Positions 34,518-43,377 are shown, counted from the first letter of the stretch. The stretch: 64,000 bases of DNA from Bordetella trematum (GCF_900078335.1 NZ_FKBR01000033.1:186195-250194), one strand, 5' to 3'. Notes: generated by a model from the letters alone, not told the origin. Translations and numbers: made by a program.

Positions 34518-35489
34518 ATGAAGATCCTGCAGCGGTTTTTCCTGTTGTGCGCGGTACTGGTGGTAAGCGGGGCGGCGCTGGCCGCCGAGACCGGATGGCC
34601 CTCGCGGCCGGTCCGTCTGGTGGTGCCCTTCCCGCCAGGCGGAGGCAATGACGTCTTTGCACGCGAGTTGGCGCATGCCCTGCAGAAGCGGCTGGGGCAG
34701 ACCTTCGTGGTCGAGAACCGGGGCGGCGCCAGCGGCAGCATCGGAATGACGTCGGTGGCCCGTTCGGAGCCGGATGGCTATACCTTTCTGGTCACCTCGA
34801 ACTCGCTGGTGACCAACAAGGCGCTCTCCGATAGCATGCCTTACGACATCGTGAAGGACTTCGAGCCGGTCAGCCTGGCGGCCAGCCTGTCTGTGGCGCT
34901 GGTGGTCACGGACAAAGTCCCTGCCAAGACCCTGCCCGAGTTCATCGCCTATATCAAGAACCACCCCGACAAACTCACCTACGGTTCGACCGGCGTGGGC
35001 AGCCCGGCCCACCTGACCAATGCCTATCTGAACATGGAAACCGGCATGAGCATGCTGCACATCCCGTTCAAGGGTCAGGGGCAGCTGGTCACCGAGATGC
35101 TGGGCGGGCGCGTCGATGCGGCGTTTCTGGTCATCACCTCGGCGATCCAGCACATGAAAGCCGGCACCCTGCGCGGGCTGGCGGTCACGGGCGATCAGCG
35201 CAGCCGCGTGGCGCCCGAGCTGCCGACGCTGGATGAGGCAGGGCTGCCCTCGCTGAAAATCGACTGGTGGCTGGGCGTGCTGGCGCCCAAGCACACGCCG
35301 GCAGCCATCGTGGACAAAATGAGTGCCGCCATCGCCGCGATTTCGCGCGATCCGGCTTTCGCCGAGCGTCTGGAGGCGCAAGGCATCATCCCCATCGGTT
35401 CGACCCCGCAAGCCTATGCCAAAGTGCTCGATGAAGATCTGGCGCGTTGGTCCGGCGCGGTCAAGCGGGCCGGCATCACTGTGCAATGA
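34518..35489 (+). CDS. Tripartite tricarboxylate transporter receptor (Bug family)
   Basis: A 323-aa periplasmic receptor. The signal peptide is residues 1-24 (to GAALAAE). Bug hallmarks follow: WPSRPVRLVVPFPPGGGNDV, VENRGGASGSIG, and YGSTGVGSPAHL. These bind carboxylated ligands and usually feed a TctA/TctB permease, none of which is nearby. GGGAGGAG precedes ATG 34518. It is the first gene of the right-pointing catabolic operon and probably binds its substrate. Confidence 0.92.
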   Translation: MKILQRFFLLCAVLVVSGAALAAETGWPSRPVRLVVPFPPGGGNDVFARELAHALQKRLGQTFVVENRGGASGSIGMTSVARSEPDGYTFLVTSNSLVTNKALSDSMPYDIVKDFEPVSLAASLSVALVVTDKVPAKTLPEFIAYIKNHPDKLTYGSTGVGSPAHLTNAYLNMETGMSMLHIPFKGQGQLVTEMLGGRVDAAFLVITSAIQHMKAGTLRGLAVTGDQRSRVAPELPTLDEAGLPSLKIDWWLGVLAPKHTPAAIVDKMSAAIAAISRDPAFAERLEAQGIIPIGSTPQAYAKVLDEDLARWSGAVKRAGITVQ

Positions 35490-35498
35490 GGCAATCCC

Positions 35499-36284
35499 AT
35501 GACCCATCCCTGCGTGGCCGAACAATTGTCGGCCTATGGCGACCGACTGCTGGGCCTGATTCCGGCCGAACGCATCCGGCTGGTGGACTTTCCGCGTCCC
35601 GATGCGGCGCTGATCGCCGGCTATCAGGCGCTGCCGGATCTGACCTCGACGGTCGCCGACATCCTGGATACCTATGGCTTCGACACGGCCATTCCGGCCA
35701 GCACGCTGGCGCCGCTGGATCCCGGCCAGCGCCTGGTCGGGCCGGCCGTGACCATTCGCCATGTGCCGGCGCGCTCCAACAGCGGCTTCACCCTGGCCCA
35801 GGGCACGCCGCCGCCCCAGTTGGGCGGGCGCGACCAGATCACGCTGTGCCTGGCGGGCGACGTCATGGTGATCGAGGCGCACGGCATTCGCGATGCGTCC
35901 AATTTCGGCGGGCTGATGGCCGTGGCCATGAAGGAGGCCGGCCTGGCCGGCCTGGTCACCGATGGCTGTGTGCGTGACGTGGCCAACATGCGGGCCATGG
36001 GCCTGTCGGTCTGGGCCGGCGGCATCACGCCGCGCACCGGAAAACACCGTATCGAGCTGGCCGAGTTCAACGGTCCGGTGGATATTGCCGGCGTACAGAT
36101 CCGCCCGGGCGATCTGCTGCTGGGAGACGCCGATGGCCTGATCGTGGTGCCGCAGCACGTGGCGGCCGAGGTGTTGGCCCGTGCCCAGGCTGCCGCGGGC
36201 CTGGAGCAGCATCTGCTGGCTGCGCTCAGCAGCGGCGCGTCGGCACGGGAAACGGCCGGCATCCTGCCGCCGGAGAAATGGTGA
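35499..36284 (+). CDS. RraA-like aldolase (HMG/CHA aldolase family)
   Basis: A 261-aa protein of the RraA-like fold, with FGGLMAVAMKEAGLAGLVTDGCVRD (about residues 132-156), where the glycines bind the pyruvyl group and Arg-Asp close the metal site. The family includes 4-hydroxy-4-methyl-2-oxoglutarate/4-carboxy-4-hydroxy-2-oxoadipate aldolases, which release pyruvate, and oxaloacetate decarboxylases. It starts 9 bp after the Bug gene. The N terminus is about 40 residues longer than in minimal RraA-like aldolases. One of three paralogues within 5 kb. Confidence 0.85.
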   Translation: MTHPCVAEQLSAYGDRLLGLIPAERIRLVDFPRPDAALIAGYQALPDLTSTVADILDTYGFDTAIPASTLAPLDPGQRLVGPAVTIRHVPARSNSGFTLAQGTPPPQLGGRDQITLCLAGDVMVIEAHGIRDASNFGGLMAVAMKEAGLAGLVTDGCVRDVANMRAMGLSVWAGGITPRTGKHRIELAEFNGPVDIAGVQIRPGDLLLGDADGLIVVPQHVAAEVLARAQAAAGLEQHLLAALSSGASARETAGILPPEKW

Positions 36285-37195
36285 TGGCGGCCGGCCGATC
36301 CGGGATCGTGGTGGGCTTTGTGGGCGCCGGGCAACTGGGCACGGCGCTGATGCAGGGCCTGTGCGCGGCCGGGGTGCCGCGGGTGCTGGCCTACAGCGTG
36401 CCCGCCGACACCCAGGCGCCGGTGCGCGTGCAGGCGGCCGGCGCGACCTTTGTCGCCGCGCCCGAAGGGCTGGGGCAAGCCGATATCGTTTTCTCCGCCG
36501 TCACCTCGCAGGCGGCCCGCCAGGCCGCCGCCGACTGCGCACCGCATCTGGCGCCGCACGCCATCTATGTGGACCTGAACTCCATGGGGCCGCAACAGAA
36601 GCGCGCCGTGGAGCAGGCCCTGCAGCCCAGCGGGCGCGACTTCGTCGATGCTGCCGTGCTGGGCGCGGCGGCCGACGGCATTCGCGTGCCTATCGTGCTG
36701 GCGGGTGTCCGTGCCGGGGACGTGGTTGCGGCGCTGACGCCTTTCGGAATGAACCTGCGCGCCATCGGCCAGCGTTGCGGCGATGCGGCGGCTATCAAGA
36801 TCGTGCGCAGCGTACTGGCCAAGGGACTGGAGACCCTGTATGTCGAGGCGCTGGTGGCGGCGCGGCGCATGGGGGTGGAGACCGAGGTGCTGGACAGCTT
36901 CTGCGCCATGCTGGACAGCCGGTCGGCCGCCTCGATGGCGCAACTGCTGGTGACCACGCATGTGCTGCATGCCGAGCGCCGCATGCACGAGCTCGACATG
37001 TCCGTGCAGGTGCTCGATGAGCTCGGCGTGCCGCCATCGATGGCCCGCGCCACGCGCGACGTCCTGGCGCGTACCGCCCAGGCGCGCGTGAGCGATGCCT
37101 TCGGCGGCCGCTTGCCCGCCGATCTGGATGCCGCTCTGGCGGCGCTGGATCCTGTCATGGGTGCAACGGCGCCTGAGCGCCGTTGCGGGGAGTGA
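36278..37195 (+). CDS. NAD(P)-dependent dehydrogenase with DUF1932 C-terminal domain
   Basis: A 305-aa protein of the 6-phosphogluconate/3-hydroxyisobutyrate dehydrogenase superfamily. The Rossmann motif is GFVGAGQLG (about 13-21), and the helical C-terminal domain (from about 185) is of the DUF1932 type, with the catalytic-lysine helix AAIKIVRSVLAKGLE. It overlaps the aldolase stop by 7 bp, so it is translationally coupled; ATG 36284 is an alternative start. It probably oxidises a hydroxy acid in the same pathway. Confidence 0.85.
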   Translation: MVMAAGRSGIVVGFVGAGQLGTALMQGLCAAGVPRVLAYSVPADTQAPVRVQAAGATFVAAPEGLGQADIVFSAVTSQAARQAAADCAPHLAPHAIYVDLNSMGPQQKRAVEQALQPSGRDFVDAAVLGAAADGIRVPIVLAGVRAGDVVAALTPFGMNLRAIGQRCGDAAAIKIVRSVLAKGLETLYVEALVAARRMGVETEVLDSFCAMLDSRSAASMAQLLVTTHVLHAERRMHELDMSVQVLDELGVPPSMARATRDVLARTAQARVSDAFGGRLPADLDAALAALDPVMGATAPERRCGE

Positions 37196-37200
37196 TCCTG

Positions 37201-37225
37201 CCGGATCCGCGCTCAGCGGATCCGG
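37201..37225. terminator. Terminator between the two convergent catabolic operons
   Basis: A perfect 10-bp stem, CCGGATCCGC / GCGGATCCGG, with a 5-nt loop, followed on the plus strand by TATTTCTTC. It overlaps the stop of the leftward RraA-like gene and separates the converging operons. Confidence 0.6.
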
Positions 37226-37905
37226 TATTTCTTCACGGCTTGCAGCAAGCTGGCGCCATTGCGCATGTAATTCTGCATGTCGCTTTCGATGCGCAGCAGC
37301 TCATGGGCCTTGGCCGCAATCTGCTCGGCCTGCGCCGGATCGATCACGATCACGCCGTCGCCATCGCCCACCAGAATGTCGCCCGGGCGGATATAGACCC
37401 CGGCGCACATCACCGGCTGGTTGCGCAGGGTGGTGGCAAGGCGGTGCTGGCCGGCGCGTGGCGACGTGCCCTGGGCGAAGATGTTCATGCCCAGTTCTTC
37501 CATCTCGTGCAGGTCGCGTACGGCGCCGTCGGTCACCAGCCCCTGGGCGCCGACGATGCTGGCGCGCACGGCCATGTTGCCGCCCCAGTTGGCATGTGAT
37601 GCGATGCCCTGGGTGGCGATGACCAGAACCGAGTCGGGCCCGCAGGCGTCGATCACTTCCTGGATGGCGAAGGACAGACCCGGGTCGATCTCCTCCTGGC
37701 CGGCATTGGGGGATTTCGGGATGCGGCCGATGGTATGGGCGCGCGCCAGGATGCGATGGCCTGCCAGCAGGCGCACGCACGGATCGAGCGTGGTGTCGGG
37801 CAGACCCAGGGCCATCTTGGCGTCGAACAGCAGGCTGACGGGCAGATCCTGCAGGCAGGCCAGAGCGGCATCCCGCTGGCCAGCGGCATGATTCGGGGAA
37901 GGCAT
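37213..37905 (-). CDS. RraA-like protein, last gene of the dehydratase operon
   Basis: A 230-aa RraA-like protein with NWGGNMAVRASIVGAQGLVTDGAVRD (about residues 106-131) and VYIRPGDILVGDGDGVIVI. The catalytic glycines and Arg-Asp are present, so aldolase or decarboxylase activity is possible. It follows the Bug receptor by 17 bp. It differs clearly from the other two paralogues here, so it is not a recent duplicate and may act on another intermediate. Confidence 0.83.
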   Translation of the reverse strand: MPSPNHAAGQRDAALACLQDLPVSLLFDAKMALGLPDTTLDPCVRLLAGHRILARAHTIGRIPKSPNAGQEEIDPGLSFAIQEVIDACGPDSVLVIATQGIASHANWGGNMAVRASIVGAQGLVTDGAVRDLHEMEELGMNIFAQGTSPRAGQHRLATTLRNQPVMCAGVYIRPGDILVGDGDGVIVIDPAQAEQIAAKAHELLRIESDMQNYMRNGASLLQAVKKYRIR

Positions 37906-37922
37906 AGATTTCTCCTTGGAGA

Positions 37923-38921
37923 TCAGTTCAGGGTGATGTCGGTCTGACGCACGACCTCATCCCACTTCTTCAGTTCGGCGGCGACGTGGTCGCGCAGTTT
38001 CTCGGGGGAAGAGTCCTTCACCGGGTCGAAACCCATGCTGGCGAGCTGACCGGCGATGGCGGGGGCGGCCACGGCGTCCGAGAATGCTTTGGCCAGTTGC
38101 TGGACAGCCGCCTCGGGCGCGCCAGCCGGCGCGAAGACGCCGCTCCAGGAGTACACGTTCACGTCCGGGTAGCCGGCCTCGGCCATGGTCGGCACCTCGG
38201 GGGCGGCCGCCGAACGCTTCACGCTGGCCACGGCCAGGCGCTTGAGCTTGCCGGCCTCGACATGCGGATTGGTGGCCGCAAAGGTGTCGAACATGAACAG
38301 GGTGCGTCCGGCCAGAAGATCCTGGATGGCCCGGCCGGAACCCTGATAGGGGATATGCACGGCGTCCACGCCGGCGGCGCGCTTGAACAGTTCGCCGGCC
38401 AGATGCAGCGGCGCACCGACGCCCGAGGATCCATAGGAAACCTCGCCGGGGCGCTGCTTCAGATAGGCCACCAGTTCGGCGACGTCCGCGGCCGGCACGG
38501 AGGGGTGGGTCACCAGCACCAGCGGTACCTCGGCCACCTGTGTGATCGGCGTGAAGCTCTTGACCGCGTCAAAGGGCAGCGATTTGTAGAGCGACTGGTT
38601 CATGCCGTGCGTGGCGGCGGTGCCCAGCAGCAGGGTGTAGCCGTCGGGCGTGGCGCGCGCGGCCTCGGTGGCGGCGATGTTGCCGGCTGCGCCGGGGCGG
38701 TTCTCGACCACCAGTGGCTGGTCCAGGGCTTGCGACACCCGGGGTGCGATCAGGCGTAGAAAGATATCCTGGCCGCCGCCCGGTGCGAAAGGCACCAGGA
38801 TGCGGATGGGCCGTTCGGGGTAGCCGGCGGCGCGGGCCCCTTGCGACGTCAGGCCGCCGGCCGCCAGCAGGGCGGCGGCCAGGGCTGCGCATAGCGCCTT
38901 GCGGCGCGGATGTTGGAACAC
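37923..38921 (-). CDS. Tripartite tricarboxylate transporter receptor (Bug family)
   Basis: A 332-aa exported receptor. The signal peptide is residues 1-31 (to GARAAG). Bug motifs are YPERPIRILVPFAPGGGQD, VENRPGAAGNIA, and YGSSGVGAPLHLAGE. It lies in the middle of the leftward operon, between the CMD-like protein and an RraA-like protein. No permease genes accompany it. Confidence 0.92.
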   Translation of the reverse strand: MFQHPRRKALCAALAAALLAAGGLTSQGARAAGYPERPIRILVPFAPGGGQDIFLRLIAPRVSQALDQPLVVENRPGAAGNIAATEAARATPDGYTLLLGTAATHGMNQSLYKSLPFDAVKSFTPITQVAEVPLVLVTHPSVPAADVAELVAYLKQRPGEVSYGSSGVGAPLHLAGELFKRAAGVDAVHIPYQGSGRAIQDLLAGRTLFMFDTFAATNPHVEAGKLKRLAVASVKRSAAAPEVPTMAEAGYPDVNVYSWSGVFAPAGAPEAAVQQLAKAFSDAVAAPAIAGQLASMGFDPVKDSSPEKLRDHVAAELKKWDEVVRQTDITLN

Positions 38922-38978
38922 GTGGGTCTCCTCCAGCGGCTGCTCGGGCCGCGGGGCCCGTGCGCCGCGTTATGGGTT

Positions 38979-39374
38979 TTACTGCTCGAACATCGGATCG
39001 ATGGGCACCCTGTAGCCAGTCACCAGCCGATTGGTTTCATTGGCCATGCCGACGATGCTCATCAACTCTCCGAACATGGCGTCGGTCATGCCGGCCTTGT
39101 AGGCGCCGGCGCTGTGGCTGGCCACGCAATAGCCGCAGTTGTTGGTGATGCTCACGGCCAGGTACAGCATTTCCTTGACCACCGGGTCAAGCACGCCGGG
39201 GCCCATCACTTCCTTCACGCCGGCCCAGGTGCGGCGCAGCAGCGGCAGATCGTTGGCCAGGTATTTCCAGACATTGTTGACGTCATCGACCTTGCGGGTG
39301 GCCTTGATGTCGTCGAAGATCTCGCGTACGGCGGGCGAGGCGTTTGCGTATTCGATGGCTTGGGGTTTGGGCAT
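38979..39374 (-). CDS. Carboxymuconolactone decarboxylase (AhpD-like) family protein
   Basis: A 131-aa all-helical protein with the AhpD-type motif NNCGYCVASHSAGA (about residues 77-90): two cysteines in CxxC and a histidine. Members with CxxC are usually thiol-disulphide or peroxidase-type enzymes rather than lactone decarboxylases. It lies 14 bp after the RraA-like aldolase. Its step in the pathway is unclear. Confidence 0.82.
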   Translation of the reverse strand: MPKPQAIEYANASPAVREIFDDIKATRKVDDVNNVWKYLANDLPLLRRTWAGVKEVMGPGVLDPVVKEMLYLAVSITNNCGYCVASHSAGAYKAGMTDAMFGELMSIVGMANETNRLVTGYRVPIDPMFEQ

Positions 39375-39388
39375 GGTGTCCTCCGGGG

Positions 39389-40051
39389 TCAGATATCGAG
39401 CGTGATGCCTTTGCGCTTGATGATGTCACCCAGGTTGAGCATGTCCCAGGTGGTTTTGCCGGTCAGCAGTTCGGAGCGAAAGCGCGTCTCCTTGGCCTCG
39501 CGTTCTTCGCAGGCGGCGATGAGCGCCCGAGCCTCGCCGATGGGGACGATGACCACGCCGTCATCGTCGCCGATCACCAGGTCGCCCGGGTGCACGGTGA
39601 CGCCGCCGATCACGACCGGCTGGTTCAGGGTGCCCAGGGTCTCCTTGACGGCGCCCTTGATCGATACGCCGCAGGAAAACACCGGGAAACCCACTTCATG
39701 GATGGTGGCGGAATCGCGCACGCCGCCGTCGACCAGCAGGCCGGCGATGCCCATTCCCATGGCGCAACTGGCCATCACGTCGCCGAACAGGCCCTGCTCG
39801 GTGTAGCCGCCGGCGTCGCAGACGATCACGTCGCCGCGCTGGGCCATTTTCAGGGCGGCATGCAGGGTCAGGTTGTCGCCCGGCGGGCAGGAGCAGGTGA
39901 AGGCGCGGCCCAGCAGGCGCATGCCCAGGCGGATGGGTTTGACGGTCGACTGCACCGCGCCGCGCCGGCCCATGGCTTCGTGGGCAGTGGCCGAAGCCAC
40001 CTTGGCATAGGCCTCATAGAGAGCCGGGTAGTCGATCTTGGTATCGGGCAT
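39389..40051 (-). CDS. RraA-like aldolase, CHA/HMG aldolase type
   Basis: A 220-aa protein closest in layout to 4-carboxy-4-hydroxy-2-oxoadipate aldolase / oxaloacetate decarboxylase: LFGDVMASCAMGMGIAGLLVDGGVRD (about residues 88-113) carries the pyruvate-binding glycines and the Arg-Asp metal site, followed by VHPGDLVIGDDDGVVIVP. It probably splits the 2-keto product of the upstream dehydratase into pyruvate and a second fragment. It starts 39 bp after the dehydratase gene. Confidence 0.88.
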   Translation of the reverse strand: MPDTKIDYPALYEAYAKVASATAHEAMGRRGAVQSTVKPIRLGMRLLGRAFTCSCPPGDNLTLHAALKMAQRGDVIVCDAGGYTEQGLFGDVMASCAMGMGIAGLLVDGGVRDSATIHEVGFPVFSCGVSIKGAVKETLGTLNQPVVIGGVTVHPGDLVIGDDDGVVIVPIGEARALIAACEEREAKETRFRSELLTGKTTWDMLNLGDIIKRKGITLDI

Positions 40052-40090
40052 GTTCTTGTCTCCTCGGGTGTTGGCAATGGTGATGGGGCA

Positions 40091-41281
40091 TCAGCGCGTG
40101 ACGTTGGCCACGCCCCAGACGTAGTTCTTGCGCGGGAACTCTTCCCAGTACTGGCGCATGTCCTTGTGAGGGAAGTCCTGATAGGGGTGTTTGCGCAATT
40201 CGTCGACGTCGATGTCCACGCCCAGGCCGGGGGCCTGCGGAATGTCGGCCCAGCCAGCCTGCATGGCGATGCCGGGGCGCGCGATGCGCTCGCAGGCCGA
40301 CTGCAGGTTGATGAAGCACTCGGCGATCAGGAAGTTCGGGATCAGTGCGGAGAAATGCACCGTGGCGGCCAGGCCGACGATGGTGCTGTTGTAGTTGTGC
40401 GGGCTGATGGCCACGGCGTGGGGCTGGGCCATGGCGGCGATGTCCAGCATCTGCTGCAACCCGCCCACCGCGCAGATGTCGGGATTGAGGATGTCGGCGG
40501 CGCGTTGCGCCAGCACCTGCGCGAAATCTTCCTTGGTGTAGAGCGTCTCGCCGGTGACCACCGGCGCGCCGATGGCACGGCGCACTTCCGCCACCAGTTC
40601 GATGTTGTCGGACAGGCACGGCTCTTCGTAGCAGAAGATGTCGTACTCGGCCAGGCGCTGGGCTACCCGCACGGCATGATGCGGCGCCACGCGGCGGTGG
40701 GCGTCGATCAGCAGGTCCACATCCGGGCCCAGGGCTTCGCGCATGGCGCGCACGTTGGCCACGGCGTAGTCTTCCTCGGCGCGCGAAATGAAGGTGCGCC
40801 AGGGGCCGGGGAAGGGGTCCCACTTCATCGCGGTGTAGCCCATCTCCTTGACCTGCAGCGCGCGTTCGACGGTCTCGTCGATGTTGCTCACGCCGTACCA
40901 CCAGCCGTTGGCGTAGATGCGCACCTGCTCGCGGCAGGCGCCGCCCAGCAGATTGCATACCGGCAGGTTGGCTTTCTTGCCGACGATGTCCCACAGCGCC
41001 AGCTCGATGGCGCTCCAGGCGCACAGGAAGTCCACCGACGAGCGGCGGATGGCGAAGTCGTCGAACATGACCTGGCCGGCATGGCGGATGTTCAGGGGGC
41101 TGCGGCCGATCAGGTAGGGGGCCATCGAACGCAGATACTCGTCGACGACTTTTTCCTTCTTCACCCCCACATACGATTCTCCCCAGCCATACAGACCGTC
41201 ATCGGTTTCGATGCGGCAGAACAGCAGGTTTTTGCCGCTGGCCGGGTAGAAGAAGAAGGTCTCGATACGCGCAATTTTCAT
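40091..41281 (-). CDS. Enolase-superfamily acid-sugar dehydratase (mandelate racemase subgroup)
   Basis: A 396-aa enzyme with an N-terminal capping domain (1-125) and a barrel. The metal ligands are in LLIDAHRR (Asp), CYEEPCL (Glu) and VTGETLY (Glu). The base dyad of the mandelate-racemase subgroup is visible as NPDICAVGG (Asp) and ISPHNYNS (His), with a lysine in MKWDPF on the other face. Members mostly dehydrate sugar acids to 2-keto-3-deoxy acids. It is the first gene of the leftward operon, consistent with dehydration followed by retro-aldol cleavage. The substrate is not predictable here. Confidence 0.9.
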   Translation of the reverse strand: MKIARIETFFFYPASGKNLLFCRIETDDGLYGWGESYVGVKKEKVVDEYLRSMAPYLIGRSPLNIRHAGQVMFDDFAIRRSSVDFLCAWSAIELALWDIVGKKANLPVCNLLGGACREQVRIYANGWWYGVSNIDETVERALQVKEMGYTAMKWDPFPGPWRTFISRAEEDYAVANVRAMREALGPDVDLLIDAHRRVAPHHAVRVAQRLAEYDIFCYEEPCLSDNIELVAEVRRAIGAPVVTGETLYTKEDFAQVLAQRAADILNPDICAVGGLQQMLDIAAMAQPHAVAISPHNYNSTIVGLAATVHFSALIPNFLIAECFINLQSACERIARPGIAMQAGWADIPQAPGLGVDIDVDELRKHPYQDFPHKDMRQYWEEFPRKNYVWGVANVTR

Positions 41282-41356
41282 GGCTGACTGTCTCCGTCAC
41301 AGGCGCCTCGCACCGGGCGCGTCTGTCTTGGGATGGCAGTCTGCCACTGCCATGTG

Positions 41357-41376
41357 GCGAATTAAAGCGAATTAAA
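41357..41376. promoter_or_regulatory. Shared element, copy 2: tandem GCGAATTAAA repeat
   Basis: Two head-to-tail copies of GCGAATTAAA lie 76 bp upstream of the dehydratase start. The 14-mer TAAAGCGAATTAAA inside it is identical to the element at 34426-34440. A 10-bp spacing puts both copies on one face of the helix, as expected for a dimeric or tetrameric LysR protein. Confidence 0.55.
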
Positions 41377-41403
41377 TTCTGTCTTTGCGATGCTTTTTTT
41401 TCA

Positions 41404-42297
41404 TCAGGAGGGAAGCGGAGCCTGAGCCCGGCCTGCCGCCAGGTATTCCGTCAGGAAGTCCACCAGCGGGGCGACGATCTCACTGTCGGCGGATTCCTCG
41501 CCGATGACCGTGATCTCGGTCTTGGGCAGCGGCGCCCAGCCTGATGGCGTCTGCCAGGTGCGCATGCCTGCCTGCATGAACGAGCGGCCCAGCACCGTCA
41601 GTCCCAGCCCGCCGGCGACGGCGGCCTGCACGCTCATCAGGCTGCTGGCGGTGCACACGATATTCCAGTCCTGGCCGCGCGCGCTGAGCGCTTCCAGCAT
41701 CAGTTGGCGGTAGGTGCAGGGCGAACGCAGCAGCACCAGCGGCAGCGGCGCCTGCGGATCCAGCTCGAAATCGGCGGCGCACATCCAGACCAGCGGTTCG
41801 CGCCAGATGACCCGGCCGCGCTGGGCCGAGCGGTCTTTCTTGGCGATCACCACATCCAGTTCGCCTTCGTCATAGGCTTGCAGCAGATCGCAGCTCAGGC
41901 CGGTCTTGAGCGCCAGATGCACGCCCGGGTGCAGGCGCGAAAAACGCGACAGCAGGGCGGGCAGCTGGCCGGGAATGAAATCCTCCGAGATGCCCAGACG
42001 GATATTGCCGCCCAGCGCCGGGCGTGCGATGCCGCGCATGGCTGCGTCATTGAGCTCCAGGATGCGCTGCGCATAGCCCGCCAGATGCTCGCCGGCCTGG
42101 GTCAGCAGCAGGGAGCGGCTGGTGCGCTCGAACACCCGGCAGCCCAGCCGCTCTTCGAGCCGCAGGATCTTCTGGCTGACGGCCGACTGCGATCGATTGA
42201 TGGCGTCGGCGGCCGCCGTGAAGCTGCCGCTGTTGGCCACGGCGATGAAGGCGCGCAGCAAATCGATTTCCAGATCGGGCAGACGGGATTGGTTCAT
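41404..42297 (-). CDS. LysR-family regulator
   Basis: A 297-aa regulator with the helix-turn-helix FTAAADAINRSQSAVSQKILRLEERLG (about residues 26-52) and a full effector domain. It lies upstream of the dehydratase operon on the same strand (122 bp gap) and divergent from an MDR oxidoreductase across 96 bp. By position it could control either. The shared 14-bp element hints that the dehydratase operon answers to the other LysR at 33.5 kb. Confidence 0.92.
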   Translation of the reverse strand: MNQSRLPDLEIDLLRAFIAVANSGSFTAAADAINRSQSAVSQKILRLEERLGCRVFERTSRSLLLTQAGEHLAGYAQRILELNDAAMRGIARPALGGNIRLGISEDFIPGQLPALLSRFSRLHPGVHLALKTGLSCDLLQAYDEGELDVVIAKKDRSAQRGRVIWREPLVWMCAADFELDPQAPLPLVLLRSPCTYRQLMLEALSARGQDWNIVCTASSLMSVQAAVAGGLGLTVLGRSFMQAGMRTWQTPSGWAPLPKTEITVIGEESADSEIVAPLVDFLTEYLAAGRAQAPLPS

Positions 42298-42393
42298 TAG
42301 AAACCTTTCTGGATGGTATTTGATTTATTCGTTTTTGATTTGAATCTGGGCTTCCTATCATGCCATCAAAATCCAACCCTCGAGGAGCCCATC

Positions 42394-43377
42394 ATGCAAG
42401 CCATCATCCTGACTTCCCACGGCGACGCCGGCGTGCTGCAACTGCAGGAGATGCCGCGGCCCGAGGTGCGTCCCGGCCATCTGCTCATCCGCATGGCGGC
42501 CACTTCGGTCAACCAGATCGACATCAAGATCCGCCAGGGCTTGCCGATCGGCCCGGAGCTGCCTTCCTCCATCGGTTGCGACCTGGCCGGTGTGGTCGAG
42601 GCGGTGGGCGAGGGTGTGAACGGCTTTGCTCCCGGTGATGAGGTCTATGGCTGCGCGACCGGCGTCAAAGGCGTGGGCGGCTCACTGGCCGAGTATGTGG
42701 TGGCCGACGCGCGTCTGGTCGCGCCCAAGCCGCGCAGTCTGTCGATGCGCGAAGCTGCCGCTTTGCCGCTGGTGGGCATCACGGCCTGGGATGCCATGGC
42801 GCGCAGCGGCGTGAGCCAGGGCGAGCATGTGCTGGTGCACGGCGGCGCCGGCGGCGTGGGGCACGTTGCGATCCAGCTGGCCAAGGCCCGTGGCGCGCGC
42901 GTGGCCACGACGGTGCTGTCGCAGGAGTCGGCCGACTTTGCCCGCGCCCTGGGGGCCGATGATGTCATCCGCGCCGACCAGGAAGAGGTGGCCGATTACG
43001 TGCAGCGCCTGACCGGCGGCGCCGGCTTCGACATGGTGTTCGACACCGTGGGCGGCGCCAACCTGGATCGCGCTTTCCAGGCCGCCTGCCTCGAGGGCCG
43101 GGTGGCCGCGACGGCCGCGCGCAGCACGCATGATCTCTCCCCGCTGCACGCCAAGGCGCTGTCGCTGTATGTGGTGTTCATGCTGATCCCCATGCTGCAC
43201 AACCGGCAGCGCGAGCGCCATGGTCGCATTCTGCGCGAATTGGCCGGGCTGGTCGATGCCGGGCGCCTGCGTCCCTGCCTGGATGCGGCGCACTTCAGCC
43301 TGGCGCAGGCAGGCGACGCCCATCGCCGGCTGGAGTCCGGTTCGGTGCTGGGCAAGGTCGTGATCGACATCGCCTGA
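42394..43377 (+). CDS. Quinone-oxidoreductase-like MDR enzyme (zinc-free type)
   Basis: A 327-aa NADPH-dependent medium-chain reductase. The GroES-like N-terminal domain is followed by the nucleotide motif HGGAGGVGHVAIQLAKA (about 149-165). No catalytic or structural zinc cysteine cluster is seen, so it fits the QOR group that reduces quinones or enones. CGAGGAG precedes ATG 42394. It is divergent from the LysR gene at 41.4 kb and may be its main target. Confidence 0.88.
   Translation: MQAIILTSHGDAGVLQLQEMPRPEVRPGHLLIRMAATSVNQIDIKIRQGLPIGPELPSSIGCDLAGVVEAVGEGVNGFAPGDEVYGCATGVKGVGGSLAEYVVADARLVAPKPRSLSMREAAALPLVGITAWDAMARSGVSQGEHVLVHGGAGGVGHVAIQLAKARGARVATTVLSQESADFARALGADDVIRADQEEVADYVQRLTGGAGFDMVFDTVGGANLDRAFQAACLEGRVAATAARSTHDLSPLHAKALSLYVVFMLIPMLHNRQRERHGRILRELAGLVDAGRLRPCLDAAHFSLAQAGDAHRRLESGSVLGKVVIDIA

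Noticed and set aside
41357-41376. Tandem GCGAATTAAA as a simple microsatellite
   Set aside because: There are only two copies, and the same sequence context recurs at another operon promoter, so a regulatory role is more likely.
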